Shown: piece after piece, positions 1 to 7,747 of the stretch
Layout: each line of letters begins with the position of its first letter
Numbering within the stretch: position 1 is the first letter of the stretch
Assembly: GCA_005883955.1 (NCBI GenBank)
Contig: VAXH01000096.1
Span: forward strand, 1-35,506
Reading direction: 5' to 3'
Source of the DNA: Actinomycetota bacterium
GTDB taxonomy: Bacteria; Actinomycetota; Thermoleophilia; Gaiellales; Gaiellaceae
DNA: 35,506 nucleotides
Program-made: the position numbers and the translations under genes
The notes under the pieces: model-generated
What the model saw: the letters and a program-made list of their open reading frames with translations, nothing else
Databases searched by the model: none
Told to the model about the DNA's origin: nothing

Positions 1-960
1 GCCGCCCGGCGCGACCTGCGCATTCCGGCCCTCGATCCACTCGGGCGAACCTTCGCCGAAGACCTTCGTCATGTCACCGGTGGGATCGGTCGCGTACACG
101 GTGAAGGCCGCGCCAGTTCCGTGCCCGTTGATGAGGGGCGTTGTGAGATCGACGCCGGTACCACCGGCACCAGCGGTGCCGACGTTCGCGATCGTGTCGA
201 ACTCGGCGCTCACGGTCCCCCGCTCGACGACGACCTTCTGGCCGGCGGCGAGGCCGGTGACGCTGTTGACCTTGACGTTGGTCGCGCCCGCCAATGAAGG
301 AGCCGCAAGCGAGGTCGCGGGCGAGCGGAAGGTGATCGCGTTGTTGTTCTCGAGTACGGCGTTCGCGGTCGACACGTTGCCGACGTCGCAGCCCGCGCGC
401 GCCCACGGCACCCACGGGGCCGGGGTGTTGTTCGCGCCGGTGTCGCCGGTGATCATGTTGAAGCTCGTGTCAGCCGACGCTGTCGGCGGATTGTTCGCGA
501 GATTGCCGCCGTCAGTAACGTCGGTCCAGTACTTGAACGACGACGAGAACCCGACCGACCCGTCCGGCCTGAAGTAGCCGTACGAGTTCGAGACGGCCTG
601 GCCAGTCCGATCCGGATACAGACCGGTCAGCGAACTGAGAATTCCGCCCGCGGTATGCGAGATCAGGATCGTGTGCTCGTTGTCACTGAGCGTGCCGTTG
701 TCCTGCAAGAAGTTCAGCAGGTGCGGCATCTGCTCGAGATCCGACGCGAAGTTGGAGCGGTCTCGAAACAGGTGTGTGTTGTCGAACTGTAGGTAGATCA
801 CATGCTTGAGGTTGGTGCCGTGGCCGTGGAGCTCACAGCCCTTCGCTCCCTTGGCGGCCGCGGCTGTACCGGGGCCGGCCTGGGCGATGCTGCCAGCTGT
901 CACAGCGGCGAGCGCAAGCGCAATCGGCAGCGCGCCCGCGAACTTCAGGCGTCTACTCAT
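1..960 (-). CDS. Secreted alkaline-phosphatase-fold phosphodiesterase/phosphatase-like protein (3' end outside window)
   Basis: The frame is open from the ATG at 960 to the window edge, giving 320 residues with no stop. A strong GGAGGAGGAG ribosome site sits just upstream of the start. Residues 1-36 form a signal peptide (MSRR, a hydrophobic core, then Ala-rich). HVIYLQFDN (about 53-61) offers a metal-binding Asp, and SHTAGGILSSLTGLYPDRTG (about 101-120) resembles the nucleophile/substrate segment of type I phosphodiesterase and nucleotide pyrophosphatase proteins of the alkaline-phosphatase superfamily. Residues about 213-290 look like an inserted beta-rich module of Gly, Ala, Thr and Val, of the kind repeated in actinobacterial surface proteins. 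The gene is divergent from another secreted phosphoesterase at 1124, so both may scavenge phosphate outside the cell. Fold assignment is moderate; substrate is unknown and the C-terminal metal ligands are not in view. Confidence 0.72.
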   Translation of the reverse strand, partial: MSRRLKFAGALPIALALAAVTAGSIAQAGPGTAAAAKGAKGCELHGHGTNLKHVIYLQFDNTHLFRDRSNFASDLEQMPHLLNFLQDNGTLSDNEHTILISHTAGGILSSLTGLYPDRTGQAVSNSYGYFRPDGSVGFSSSFKYWTDVTDGGNLANNPPTASADTSFNMITGDTGANNTPAPWVPWARAGCDVGNVSTANAVLENNNAITFRSPATSLAAPSLAGATNVKVNSVTGLAAGQKVVVERGTVSAEFDTIANVGTAGAGGTGVDLTTPLINGHGTGAAFTVYATDPTGDMTKVFGEGSPEWIEGRNAQVAPGG

Positions 961-1123
961 GCTCTCCTCCTCCTCGATGACCGCGCAAACCTACGCCACC
1001 TGGTCCGAAATTGGGAGTCCTTTCAATATCGAAGGGGTAAAGGCCTGGAAAACGGGCCTTGAGCCGACCGGGCGAACCTGAAAGGATCGCGCCCGATATC
1101 ACCCAGGGGAGAAGGAGGGCTCG
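961..1123. promoter_or_regulatory. Divergent promoter region of two secreted phosphoesterase genes
   Basis: This 163-nt gap holds the start signals of both flanking genes: GGAGGAGGAG on the minus strand for the gene ending at 960, and GGAGAAGGAGGG on the plus strand before 1124. A short inverted repeat (AAGGCC at 1040-1045 and GGCCTT at 1055-1060, loop 9 nt) lies in the middle and could be an operator. I cannot identify a Pho box with confidence. Confidence 0.4.
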
Positions 1124-2983
1124 ATGCTTCGACGCTTCATCGCGTTCTTGACGCTGTGCGCAGGCGCGCTGGCGTTACTGAGCTTGGCGGGCGGATCCGC
1201 GCTCGCCGGCGGCGGCAAGGGTAAAGGCGACGAGAAGAAGCTCGACAAGATCAAGCACATCGTCGTCATCTACGAGGAGAACCACAGCTTCGACAATCTG
1301 TACGGCGGGTGGGAGGGCGTGAACGGGCTCACCGACGCCGACACCGCTCACACACAGCAGGTTGCCCAGACAGGCCCCTCGACGTTCACGACGCCCTACC
1401 GGTGTTTGTACATGGACGACGTCAACTTGCAGGCGCAGTCCACCGCGAACCCGACGGCTCCGCTGAGTGCGACGTGTAACGACACGACGACGCTGGGCTC
1501 GCCGTTCCCGAGCCATTTCACGAATGCGCCGTTCACGATCGACGACTACCTGTCGCCGAGCGACACCACCTGTCCGCCGACGGCGCTTGCCGCCTTCAGC
1601 TCGGCGAACGGATTCAAGAAGGGGACCGGATCGCCGGGCGGCTGTACCCGCGACATCGTGCACCGCTTCTACGAGGAGCAGTTCCAGCTCAACGGGGGGC
1701 AGCAGAACCGCTACGTGCTCGGCAGCGACGCAGCCGGTCTGGTGATGGGCACGTACAACACGAAGGCGCTGCCGATCTACCAGTACCTCCATGCGATGCA
1801 CCATCCGCGCTACGCGATCCTGGACAACTTCTTCCAGGCGGCCTTCGGTGGCTCGTTCCTGAACCACCAGTTCCTGATCGCCGCGGCGCCGCCGACGTGC
1901 ACCCCCTCGGCTGGGCCGCCCGTTGTTACATGCCCAGCGCATGCTGTCCTCGACAGCAACGGCTTCACGACTGCAAGCTCGCCGCCGGCTTCGAACCGCC
2001 CGCCCGGGCTGGGAGCGCTCTACACCTCGCCGGGCAACCCCGCGGGCACCCCGCTGAACAACGGCGCGACCACGCAGGCGTGCAGTCTCCCGTCGACCAT
2101 CGCGGGATTGGCTTGCGGCAACGCGGTCGTGAACACGACACAGCCGGCCTTCCAGCCGTCCGGTGCCTTCGGCGCCAAGATCCCGGCTCAGACCAATCCG
2201 ACCATCGGCGACCGCATGAGCGGTGCCGGGGTCGATTGGGCCTGGTACTCGGGCGGCTGGTCGAACGCCGACGGAGACGTGGGCGCGCCGGGTTGGACGA
2301 ACGGCTCCGTTCCGAATCCGGCCACGTCAACGCACTGCTACGACCCGGATGCGGATCCGGCCGTCGCATCGTGGCCGCGGTGTCCGAACAACCTGTTCCA
2401 GTACCACCATCAGCCGTTCAACTACTACGCAAACTTCTCGACCGGGACTCCGCAGGGCCTCGCCAACAGGGCTGCGCACCTCAAGGACGAGCAGGAGTTC
2501 ATCCAGCTCGCGCAGGGCTCGGACAAGCACTGCAACCTGAAACCGGTCAGCTTCATCAAGCCGATCGGCCAGGAGAACGAGCACCCCGGCTATGCCTCAG
2601 AGCCGAACGGCAGCAGCCACCTCGTCTCCCTCCTTCAGGACATCGAGAACAGCGAGTGCGCCAAGAGCACGATGGTGATCGTCACCTACGACGAGTTTGG
2701 CGGTCAGTGGGATCACGTCCCGCCGCCGGGCCAGGGAAACAACAACGGTCCGCATGACCAGTGGGGCCCGGGCACCCGGATTCCGGCGCTCGTGATCTCA
2801 CCTCATCTGGAGGGCCACTTCGTAGTCGACAGCACCGAGTACGACACGACCTCGATCCTGGCGACGATCGAGCAGCGCTACGGGCTCGACCCGCTCGGGC
2901 CGACGACCCGGGACGGGCAGGTCAACAGCCTCTCGCACGTCTTCGACGCCAAGAAGCCGCACGACGTCAAGGACGACGACTGA
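1124..2983 (+). CDS. Secreted phosphoesterase (phospholipase C / acid phosphatase family, PF04185-like)
   Basis: The 619-residue product starts with a signal peptide (MLRRFIAF, hydrophobic to about residue 28, ending ALA) and a short Gly/Lys linker. HIVVIYEENHSFDNLYGGW (about 45-63) is the catalytic N-terminal motif of the phosphoesterase family that includes bacterial phospholipase C and acid phosphatases; the Glu and Asn are metal or active-site residues in that family. Later conserved segments are TYDEFGGQWDHVPPP and GPGTRIPALVISPHLEG, where the Asp and His residues complete the metal site. The start is fixed by GGAGAAGGAGGG a few bases upstream. The enzyme should act outside the membrane on phosphate mono- or diesters; whether it prefers phospholipids cannot be read from the sequence. 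It is divergent from another phosphoesterase. Confidence 0.85.
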   Translation: MLRRFIAFLTLCAGALALLSLAGGSALAGGGKGKGDEKKLDKIKHIVVIYEENHSFDNLYGGWEGVNGLTDADTAHTQQVAQTGPSTFTTPYRCLYMDDVNLQAQSTANPTAPLSATCNDTTTLGSPFPSHFTNAPFTIDDYLSPSDTTCPPTALAAFSSANGFKKGTGSPGGCTRDIVHRFYEEQFQLNGGQQNRYVLGSDAAGLVMGTYNTKALPIYQYLHAMHHPRYAILDNFFQAAFGGSFLNHQFLIAAAPPTCTPSAGPPVVTCPAHAVLDSNGFTTASSPPASNRPPGLGALYTSPGNPAGTPLNNGATTQACSLPSTIAGLACGNAVVNTTQPAFQPSGAFGAKIPAQTNPTIGDRMSGAGVDWAWYSGGWSNADGDVGAPGWTNGSVPNPATSTHCYDPDADPAVASWPRCPNNLFQYHHQPFNYYANFSTGTPQGLANRAAHLKDEQEFIQLAQGSDKHCNLKPVSFIKPIGQENEHPGYASEPNGSSHLVSLLQDIENSECAKSTMVIVTYDEFGGQWDHVPPPGQGNNNGPHDQWGPGTRIPALVISPHLEGHFVVDSTEYDTTSILATIEQRYGLDPLGPTTRDGQVNSLSHVFDAKKPHDVKDDD

Positions 2984-2994
2984 TCAGTAGTGGA

Positions 2995-3032
2995 TTCGTC
3001 CGGCCCTGGCGCGTGCGTTAGGGCCGGACGAA
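2995..3032. terminator. Bidirectional hairpin between phosphoesterase gene and trpS
   Basis: A perfect 13-bp stem (TTCGTCCGGCCCT at 2995-3007 with its complement at 3020-3032) encloses a 12-nt loop. It lies just after the phosphoesterase stop and overlaps the last codons and stop of the convergent trpS gene, so it can serve as terminator for both. There is no clear T-run, which is usual in high-GC actinobacteria. Confidence 0.6.
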
Positions 3033-3998
3033 GCCCATGCGCTCGTACATCGCCTCGAGCGTGGGTGCCGCCGTTTCGCTCGCCTTGGCGGCGCCCCGGG
3101 CGAGCAGCCCGCGCAGCTGCGGCTCGTCGGCCCGAAGCTCCTGATAGCGGTGCTGGATCGGGACGAGCAGCGCGACGACCGCCTCGCCGACATCCTCCTT
3201 GAACGGCCCGTAGCCCTGGCCGTCGTAGCGGGCCTCGATCTCGGGGATCGACTCGCCGGTTGCGACCGACATAATCTCGATCAGGTTGGCGATGCCCGGC
3301 TTCTCGGGATCGTGCAGGACCTCGCGGCCGGAGTCAGTCACCGCGCTCTTGAACTTCTTGCGGACGACGTCAGGTGGATCGATAAGTCGCACGACACCCT
3401 GGGGCGCGCCGCGCGTCGTGGACATCAGGCGCTCTGGCTCCTGGAGGTTCTTCACGCGTGCGCCCTCCTCCGGGACCATTACTTCGGGGACGATGAAGGT
3501 CTCCCCAAAGCGCTGGTTGAAGCGCTCGGCGATGTCGCGCGTCAGCTCGACGTGCTGGCGCTGGTCGTCGCCCACCGGCACGACGTTCGTCCGGTAGAGG
3601 AGGATGTCCGCGGCCATCAGCACCGGATAGGTGAAGAGGCCCGCCGAGACGAAGTCCTGCTCGGCGGATCGGTCCTTGAATTGGGTCATCCGGCGGAGCT
3701 CGCCGAAGCTCGTGACCGAGCCCAGCAGCCACGCGGCCTCGGGATGCTCGTGCACGTGGCTCTGCACGAAAACGGTCGAGCGATCCGCGTCGAGACCGGT
3801 GGCGAACAGCAACGCGGCGAGGTCGAGCGTGGCCTCGCGCAGCTCCTCGGGCTCGAAGGGCGTCGTGATCGAGTGCAGGTCGACGATGCAGAAGAAAGCC
3901 TCGCCCTGCTCCTGCATTGCGGCGTACTGGCGGAAGCCACCGCTGTAATTGCCGAGCGTCTTCGCGCCCGAGGCTCGAATGCCGCTGAAGATCCGCAT
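3018..3998 (-). CDS. trpS: Tryptophanyl-tRNA synthetase with variant KMSKS loop
   Basis: The 326-residue product is a class I aminoacyl-tRNA synthetase that charges tRNA-Trp in the cytoplasm. The N-terminus IFSGIRASGAKTLGNYSGG carries the HIGH-equivalent (TLGN at 14-17). Further TrpRS landmarks are YPVLMAADILLY and VPVGDDQRQHVELTRDIAERFN. The usual KMSKS is replaced by MSTTRGAPQG (192-201), followed by the family's DPPDVVRKKFKSAVTDS. Length fits bacterial TrpRS (about 325-340). The ATG at 3998 is the natural start because the Rossmann strand begins at residue 2. It is divergent from aroF with only 39 nt between, so there is no room for a T-box or leader attenuator. The KMSKS change is probably a subfamily variant, since the rest is intact. 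Confidence 0.93.
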   Translation of the reverse strand: MRIFSGIRASGAKTLGNYSGGFRQYAAMQEQGEAFFCIVDLHSITTPFEPEELREATLDLAALLFATGLDADRSTVFVQSHVHEHPEAAWLLGSVTSFGELRRMTQFKDRSAEQDFVSAGLFTYPVLMAADILLYRTNVVPVGDDQRQHVELTRDIAERFNQRFGETFIVPEVMVPEEGARVKNLQEPERLMSTTRGAPQGVVRLIDPPDVVRKKFKSAVTDSGREVLHDPEKPGIANLIEIMSVATGESIPEIEARYDGQGYGPFKEDVGEAVVALLVPIQHRYQELRADEPQLRGLLARGAAKASETAAPTLEAMYERMGFVRP

Positions 3999-4022
3999 TG
4001 CTCTCAGCGTCAGTATCGCAAC

Positions 4023-4028
4023 TACATT
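4023..4028 (+). promoter_or_regulatory. Candidate -10 box of aroF
   Basis: TACATT lies 9 nt upstream of the aroF ATG at 4038, and no Shine-Dalgarno sequence is visible in between. This fits a leaderless or nearly leaderless transcript. Confidence 0.35.
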
Positions 4029-4037
4029 TCGTGACGA

Positions 4038-5078
4038 ATGGCGGTCAACGGATCACCTGAGCTCCTGATCGTGATGGGCGCGGGCGCGACCGCGGACCAG
4101 ACCGAGCACGTTCTCGCGCGGCTGCAGGAGGCGGGCGTCTCGGCACGCGTTCAGCGCGGGCGCGAGGCAACGGTGATCGGGGCGATCGGCGACCGGGAAC
4201 TGCTGGCGACGCTCCCGCTCGAGGGGTATCCCGGCGTCGAGCAGGTGCTGCCGATCCTGAAGCCGTACAAGCTGGTCGCTCGTGAGGTCGCTCCCGATCC
4301 GACCGTGATCGAGGTGGACGGGCGGAAGATCGGCCAGGATTTCTTCGGCCTAATCGCGGGGCCGTGCTCGGTCGAGTACCGCGAGCAGACGCTGGAGGCG
4401 GCGCGGGCGGTCGCCGCCGCGGGCGCGACGATGCTGCGCGGCGGCGCCTTCAAGCCTCGCACTTCGCCGTACACGTTCCAGGGCCTGGGCGACGACGCGC
4501 TGGCGATCCTGCGCGAGGCGCGGGAGGAGACCGGGCTGCCGGTTGTGACCGAGCTGATGGACCCCCGTCACGTCGAGGCCGTCCTGGAGTCGGCGGACGT
4601 GATTCAGATCGGTGCGCGCAACAGCCAGAATTTCCTGCTGCTGGCCGAGGTCGGCCGCGCCGACAAGCCGGTGCTCTTGAAGCGCGGCCTCTCGTCGTCG
4701 GTCGAGGAGCTGCTGATGGCGGCCGAGTACGTGGCCAAGGAAGGGAACGAGCGGATCATCCTTTGCGAGCGGGGGATCAAGACCTTCGAGACCTCGACGC
4801 GGTACACGCTGGATCTCGGGGCGGTCGCGGTGTTGAAGCAGGAGACCCACCTGCCGGTGATCGTCGATCCATCGCACGCCGCCGGCAAGCGCGAGCTGGT
4901 GCTGCCGCTGGCGCGGGCGGCGGCTGCCGTCGGCGCCGACGGGATCATCGTCGAGACGCATCCGCGGCCCGAAGAGGCCCTGTCCGACGGCCCGCAGCAG
5001 ATCCCGAGCGCGGAGTTCGGCGCCTTTGCCCGAGAGGTCGAAGGCATCGTCGCGCTGATGGGCAAGCAGATCGGCTGA
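4038..5078 (+). CDS. aroF: 3-deoxy-7-phosphoheptulonate (DAHP) synthase, type I-beta with N-terminal regulatory domain
   Basis: The enzyme condenses PEP and erythrose-4-phosphate in the first step of the shikimate pathway. Residues 1-70 form a small ferredoxin/ACT-like domain (LLIVMGAGATADQTEHVLARL), as in the Thermotoga-type enzyme where it mediates feedback inhibition. The catalytic barrel follows: IAGPCSVE, MLRGGAFKPRTSPYTFQGLG (PEP/E4P binding), VVTELMDP, IQIGARNSQNFLLL, VDPSHAAGKRELV and DGIIVETHPRPEEALSDG. The length of 346 residues is typical. The gene is divergent from trpS and lies about 2.7 kb from tyrA/aroA, so three aromatic amino acid genes are grouped here. The start ATG has no clear ribosome site, in keeping with leaderless initiation. 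Confidence 0.96.
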   Translation: MAVNGSPELLIVMGAGATADQTEHVLARLQEAGVSARVQRGREATVIGAIGDRELLATLPLEGYPGVEQVLPILKPYKLVAREVAPDPTVIEVDGRKIGQDFFGLIAGPCSVEYREQTLEAARAVAAAGATMLRGGAFKPRTSPYTFQGLGDDALAILREAREETGLPVVTELMDPRHVEAVLESADVIQIGARNSQNFLLLAEVGRADKPVLLKRGLSSSVEELLMAAEYVAKEGNERIILCERGIKTFETSTRYTLDLGAVAVLKQETHLPVIVDPSHAAGKRELVLPLARAAAAVGADGIIVETHPRPEEALSDGPQQIPSAEFGAFAREVEGIVALMGKQIG

Positions 5079-5099
5079 CCTTTCCGACCGTGTCCTCGT

Positions 5100-5168
5100 G
5101 CCTGGCACCGGGGACCGGTCCGCACGCGGCTGCGACCGTCCCTTCGGGGCATGCCCTGGTGCCAGGCG
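5100..5168. repeat. Inverted repeat in the aroF-cyclase intergenic region
   Basis: GCCTGGCACC at 5100-5109 and its exact complement GGTGCCAGGC at 5159-5168 flank a 49-nt interior. The left arm lies inside the palindrome GTGCCTGGCAC (5098-5108) and is followed by the 10-bp palindrome GGACCGGTCC (5112-5121). The whole could fold into a long stem and act as terminator of aroF or be a REP-like element. Confidence 0.6.
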
Positions 5169-5208
5169 TGTGACGTAAGCAGTCGTCGGGGAAGTCAGGC
5201 GGTTGGGC

Positions 5209-5234
5209 GATCGGGGCGTGGCGTCGCCCCGGTC
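5209..5234. repeat. Hairpin in the aroF-cyclase intergenic region
   Basis: GATCGGGGCG (5209-5218) pairs with CGCCCCGGTC (5225-5234), leaving one G.T wobble and a 6-nt loop. It stands between the two copies of the GTGCC(A/T)GGC...GGGGACCGGTCC motif. Confidence 0.5.
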
Positions 5235-5248
5235 GCAAAACCGTGGCC

Positions 5249-5272
5249 GGTGCCAGGCATGGGGACCGGTCC
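5249..5272. repeat. Second copy of the GGTGCCAGGC / GGGGACCGGTCC motif
   Basis: GGTGCCAGGC (5249-5258), then two bases, then GGGGACCGGTCC (5261-5272). The latter repeats 5110-5121 exactly, and the former repeats 5159-5168. With the copy at 5100-5121 this shows that the intergenic region holds a repeated palindromic module rather than unique sequence. Confidence 0.6.
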
Positions 5273-5323
5273 GAAGTGGGCATTGTTCGGCCGCCGGGCT
5301 AGGGCATCGGCGGCCCAGCGTCG

Positions 5324-5329
5324 TAGTCT
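5324..5329 (+). promoter_or_regulatory. Candidate -10 box of the cyclase gene
   Basis: TAGTCT lies 6 nt before the GTG at 5336, and there is no Shine-Dalgarno sequence. The same TAGNCT-to-start geometry occurs before tyrA, metK and priA in this window. Confidence 0.4.
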
Positions 5330-5335
5330 TTGCCT

Positions 5336-7429
5336 GTGCCCGTTTGCGCAACCTGCGGCCAGGACAATCCGGACGTCGCCCGGTTCTGCCTCGCGTGCGG
5401 TGCCGCGCTGGGCGCCGACGAGGCGGAGCCGCAGGAGGAGCGCCGGTTCATCAGCGTCCTCTTCGTCGACCTCGTCGGCTTCACCGCTCGCGCCGAGAAG
5501 CTCGATCCGGAGGACGTGCGGGCGATCCTGACCCCCTACCACGAGACTGTCCGCCGGGAGATCGAGTCCTTCGGCGGCGTGGTCGAGAAGTTCGTCGGCG
5601 ACGCCGTCATGAGCGTCTTCGGCGCGCCGACGGCCTACGGGGACGATGCCGAGCGCGCCGTCCGCGCTGCCCTGGCCGTCCGGGACAGCGTCCACGAGTT
5701 GAACAACAGCGATGCCCGGCTGGATCTCCAGATCCGGATCGCCGTCAACACCGGCGAGGCCCTCGTCTCGCTCGGCGCGCGTCCGAGCATGGGGGAGTCG
5801 ATGGTCGCAGGCGACGTCGTCAACACGGCCTCCCGGCTCCAGTCGGCAGCGCCGGTCGACGGGATCATCGTCGGCGAGGAGACGTACGCCTCCACGCGCG
5901 ACGCGATCAGCTACGAGCCGACAGCGCCGGTCGAGGCGAAGGGCAAATCGGCCGTCGTCCCGGCCTGGCTGGCCAGCGCGCCGCTCTTCCCGGCCGGCGA
6001 GCGGACGGTCTCTCGCGCGCCGCTGGTCGGCCGCGGGCGCGAGCTGGGTGTCCTGCAGGGCATCTGGGAGCGAGTAGCCGACGAGCGGACACCTCACCTG
6101 GTCACGATCTTCGGACCGCCGGGGGTGGGGAAGACCCGGCTCGGGATCGAGTTCGGTCGCGCCGTGAGCGAGCTCGGCGGGCGCGTCGTCCGCGGGCGGT
6201 CGCTTCCCTATCGCGACAGCAGTGCCTACGGTGCCTTTGCCGCTCAGGTCAAGCAGTTCTGCGGGATCTTCGAGAGCGATCCGATCGAGGTCGCCCTGAA
6301 GAAGCTGCACGCCGAGACGGCGAAGCTACTCGGGCCTACGGAATCGCAGGAAGTGGCGGGTCACCTGGCGATCATGCTCGGGCTCGACCGCGAGGCCTCG
6401 GTCGCCGACCGGGAGACGCTGTTCTTCTCGGTGCGGGTCTTCATCGAGGCCGTCGCCCGGAACGGGCCGACGATGCTCGTCTTCGAGGACGTGCACTGGG
6501 CCGACCGGAGCCTCCTCGACCTGATCGAGCTGCTCGCGGCGAGGCTCCGCGACCTGCCGATCCTACTGCTCGCCCTCGCCCGGCCCGACTTGCTCGATTC
6601 CAGGCCAAGCTGGGGAGGGGGTCTGCCCGCCTACACGGCGCTTCCGCTCGACCAGCTGAAGGAGTCCGAGGCGAGAGAGCTCGCTATCCATCTGCTCAGC
6701 AACCTGGAGGATCGCGGCCGCGCGGAGCGCGCGGCAGTGCTCGCCGAGACCGGCGAGGGAAATCCGCTCTTCATCGAGCAGCTCGTCGCGACGCTGACCG
6801 AGGCGCCCGGCGAGGACTCCGCCCTGCCGACAACGATCCGGGGGATCGTGGCGGCGCGTCTCGACGCGCTCCCCGCCGCCGAGCGGGCCCTCCTGCTCGA
6901 TGCCGCGGTCGGCGGCAAGGTCTTCTGGCGTGGCGCGCTCGAGCGGATGAGTGACGACCCCGCGGCGCTCCCCGCGCTGCTGGGAGCACTCGAGGGACGC
7001 GACCTGATCCGGCGCCAGGCTGTCTCGTCGATCGAAGGCGACCAGCAGTACATCTTCAAGCACGTGTTGATCAGGGACGTCGCCTACGACCTGCTACCGC
7101 GAGCCCGCAAGCGAGAGCGACACGCCGAAGTGGCGCAGTTTCTCCAGGAGGCGACCTCAGAGACCGGTGAGGCTGCCGCCGCGCTCGCGCGCCACTGGCG
7201 CGACGCGGGCGAGGCGGAGCGCGCGATCGAGCACCTCCTGGCGGCGGCGGAGGAGGCCGAGCGTGGCTGGGCCAAGGGCCGGGCGGTGGCCTTCTACCGC
7301 GAGGCGCTCGAGCTCCTGCCCGAGGACGACGGCGATCGGCGGACCGACGTCAAACGGCGCCTGGCGATAGCGCACACCGCGGCGTTCCACGCGCTGGACG
7401 CTCGCCTGCTTCAGCTCGACGCCGACTAG
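5336..7429 (+). CDS. Class III adenylate/guanylate cyclase fused to an AAA-type ATPase, with N-terminal zinc ribbon
   Basis: The 697-residue cytoplasmic signalling protein begins with a zinc ribbon (CATCG then CLACG). The class III cyclase domain follows (about 36-210). Both metal aspartates are present (LFVDLVGFT and KFVGDAVM), as are the Lys before VGD and the Asn/Arg pair of VNTASRLQ, so the cyclase should be active. The ATPase domain has Walker A GPPGVGKTR (about 260-268) and Walker B LVFEDVHWAD. The C-terminus is helical and TPR-like but ends soon after; relatives of this architecture often exceed 1000 residues, so this is a short form. I chose GTG 5336 because a TAGTCT box precedes it by 6 nt; an in-frame TTG at 5330 would add two residues. 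Its stop overlaps that of the convergent DUF4242 gene by 4 nt. The signal it senses is unknown. Confidence 0.9.
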   Translation: MPVCATCGQDNPDVARFCLACGAALGADEAEPQEERRFISVLFVDLVGFTARAEKLDPEDVRAILTPYHETVRREIESFGGVVEKFVGDAVMSVFGAPTAYGDDAERAVRAALAVRDSVHELNNSDARLDLQIRIAVNTGEALVSLGARPSMGESMVAGDVVNTASRLQSAAPVDGIIVGEETYASTRDAISYEPTAPVEAKGKSAVVPAWLASAPLFPAGERTVSRAPLVGRGRELGVLQGIWERVADERTPHLVTIFGPPGVGKTRLGIEFGRAVSELGGRVVRGRSLPYRDSSAYGAFAAQVKQFCGIFESDPIEVALKKLHAETAKLLGPTESQEVAGHLAIMLGLDREASVADRETLFFSVRVFIEAVARNGPTMLVFEDVHWADRSLLDLIELLAARLRDLPILLLALARPDLLDSRPSWGGGLPAYTALPLDQLKESEARELAIHLLSNLEDRGRAERAAVLAETGEGNPLFIEQLVATLTEAPGEDSALPTTIRGIVAARLDALPAAERALLLDAAVGGKVFWRGALERMSDDPAALPALLGALEGRDLIRRQAVSSIEGDQQYIFKHVLIRDVAYDLLPRARKRERHAEVAQFLQEATSETGEAAAALARHWRDAGEAERAIEHLLAAAEEAERGWAKGRAVAFYREALELLPEDDGDRRTDVKRRLAIAHTAAFHALDARLLQLDAD

Positions 7430-7716
7430 CCGGCGACCGGCGGAAAGTCGGCGGGCGTGACGTCGCCCGCGATTTCCCAGACGTCGTCGAGGGTGTGCTT
7501 CCCGAGGCGCGTGCTGTGATTCCTGACCGTTTCCTCGTCCGGCGCCGCGTAGACACAGAACGTCCTGACCGTGCCGTGTTCGTTCACGATCACATGACTG
7601 TGCTCCCAGGTGATCTCGGGGAACTCCTGCTCGACGATCTCCCGCGAGCGCCGGCCGACGTCCGGCATTGCGTCCTCGCTGACCTCGAAGGTTCTGACTA
7701 TCAGGTATCTCGGCAT
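7426..7716 (-). CDS. Small DUF4242-family protein
   Basis: The 96-residue product (MPRYLIVRTFEV...) looks like the DUF4242 family of small ferredoxin-like alpha/beta proteins, some members of which have been described as nickel-binding. Visible features are an alternating beta-strand start and the segment WEHSHVIVNEHGTVRTFCVYAAPDEE, with a His pair, a Cys and an acidic cluster typical of the family. Function is unknown. The start could also be the ATG at 7725, three residues upstream; neither has a good ribosome site. An upstream extension of the frame would overlap tyrA and is not credible. The stop codon (TAG, 7426-7428) overlaps the stop of the convergent cyclase gene. Confidence 0.75.
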   Translation of the reverse strand: MPRYLIVRTFEVSEDAMPDVGRRSREIVEQEFPEITWEHSHVIVNEHGTVRTFCVYAAPDEETVRNHSTRLGKHTLDDVWEIAGDVTPADFPPVAG

Positions 7717-7735
7717 CCGCGCCATTCTATGGGGA

Positions 7736-7741
7736 TAGCCT
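7736..7741 (+). promoter_or_regulatory. Candidate -10 box of the tyrA-aroA-cmk-der operon
   Basis: TAGCCT lies 6 nt upstream of the tyrA ATG at 7748. No Shine-Dalgarno sequence is visible, which suggests a leaderless operon transcript. Confidence 0.4.
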
Positions 7742-7747
7742 GAGCTG

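Noticed and set aside
3999-4037. T-box or tryptophan leader ahead of trpS or aroF
   Set aside because: The shared divergent gap has just 39 nt, without a leader peptide or specifier-like stem.
5195-6310. Minus-strand frame of 371 codons opposite the cyclase gene
   Set aside because: The plus strand encodes intact cyclase and ATPase motifs over the same bases; this frame shows no family features.
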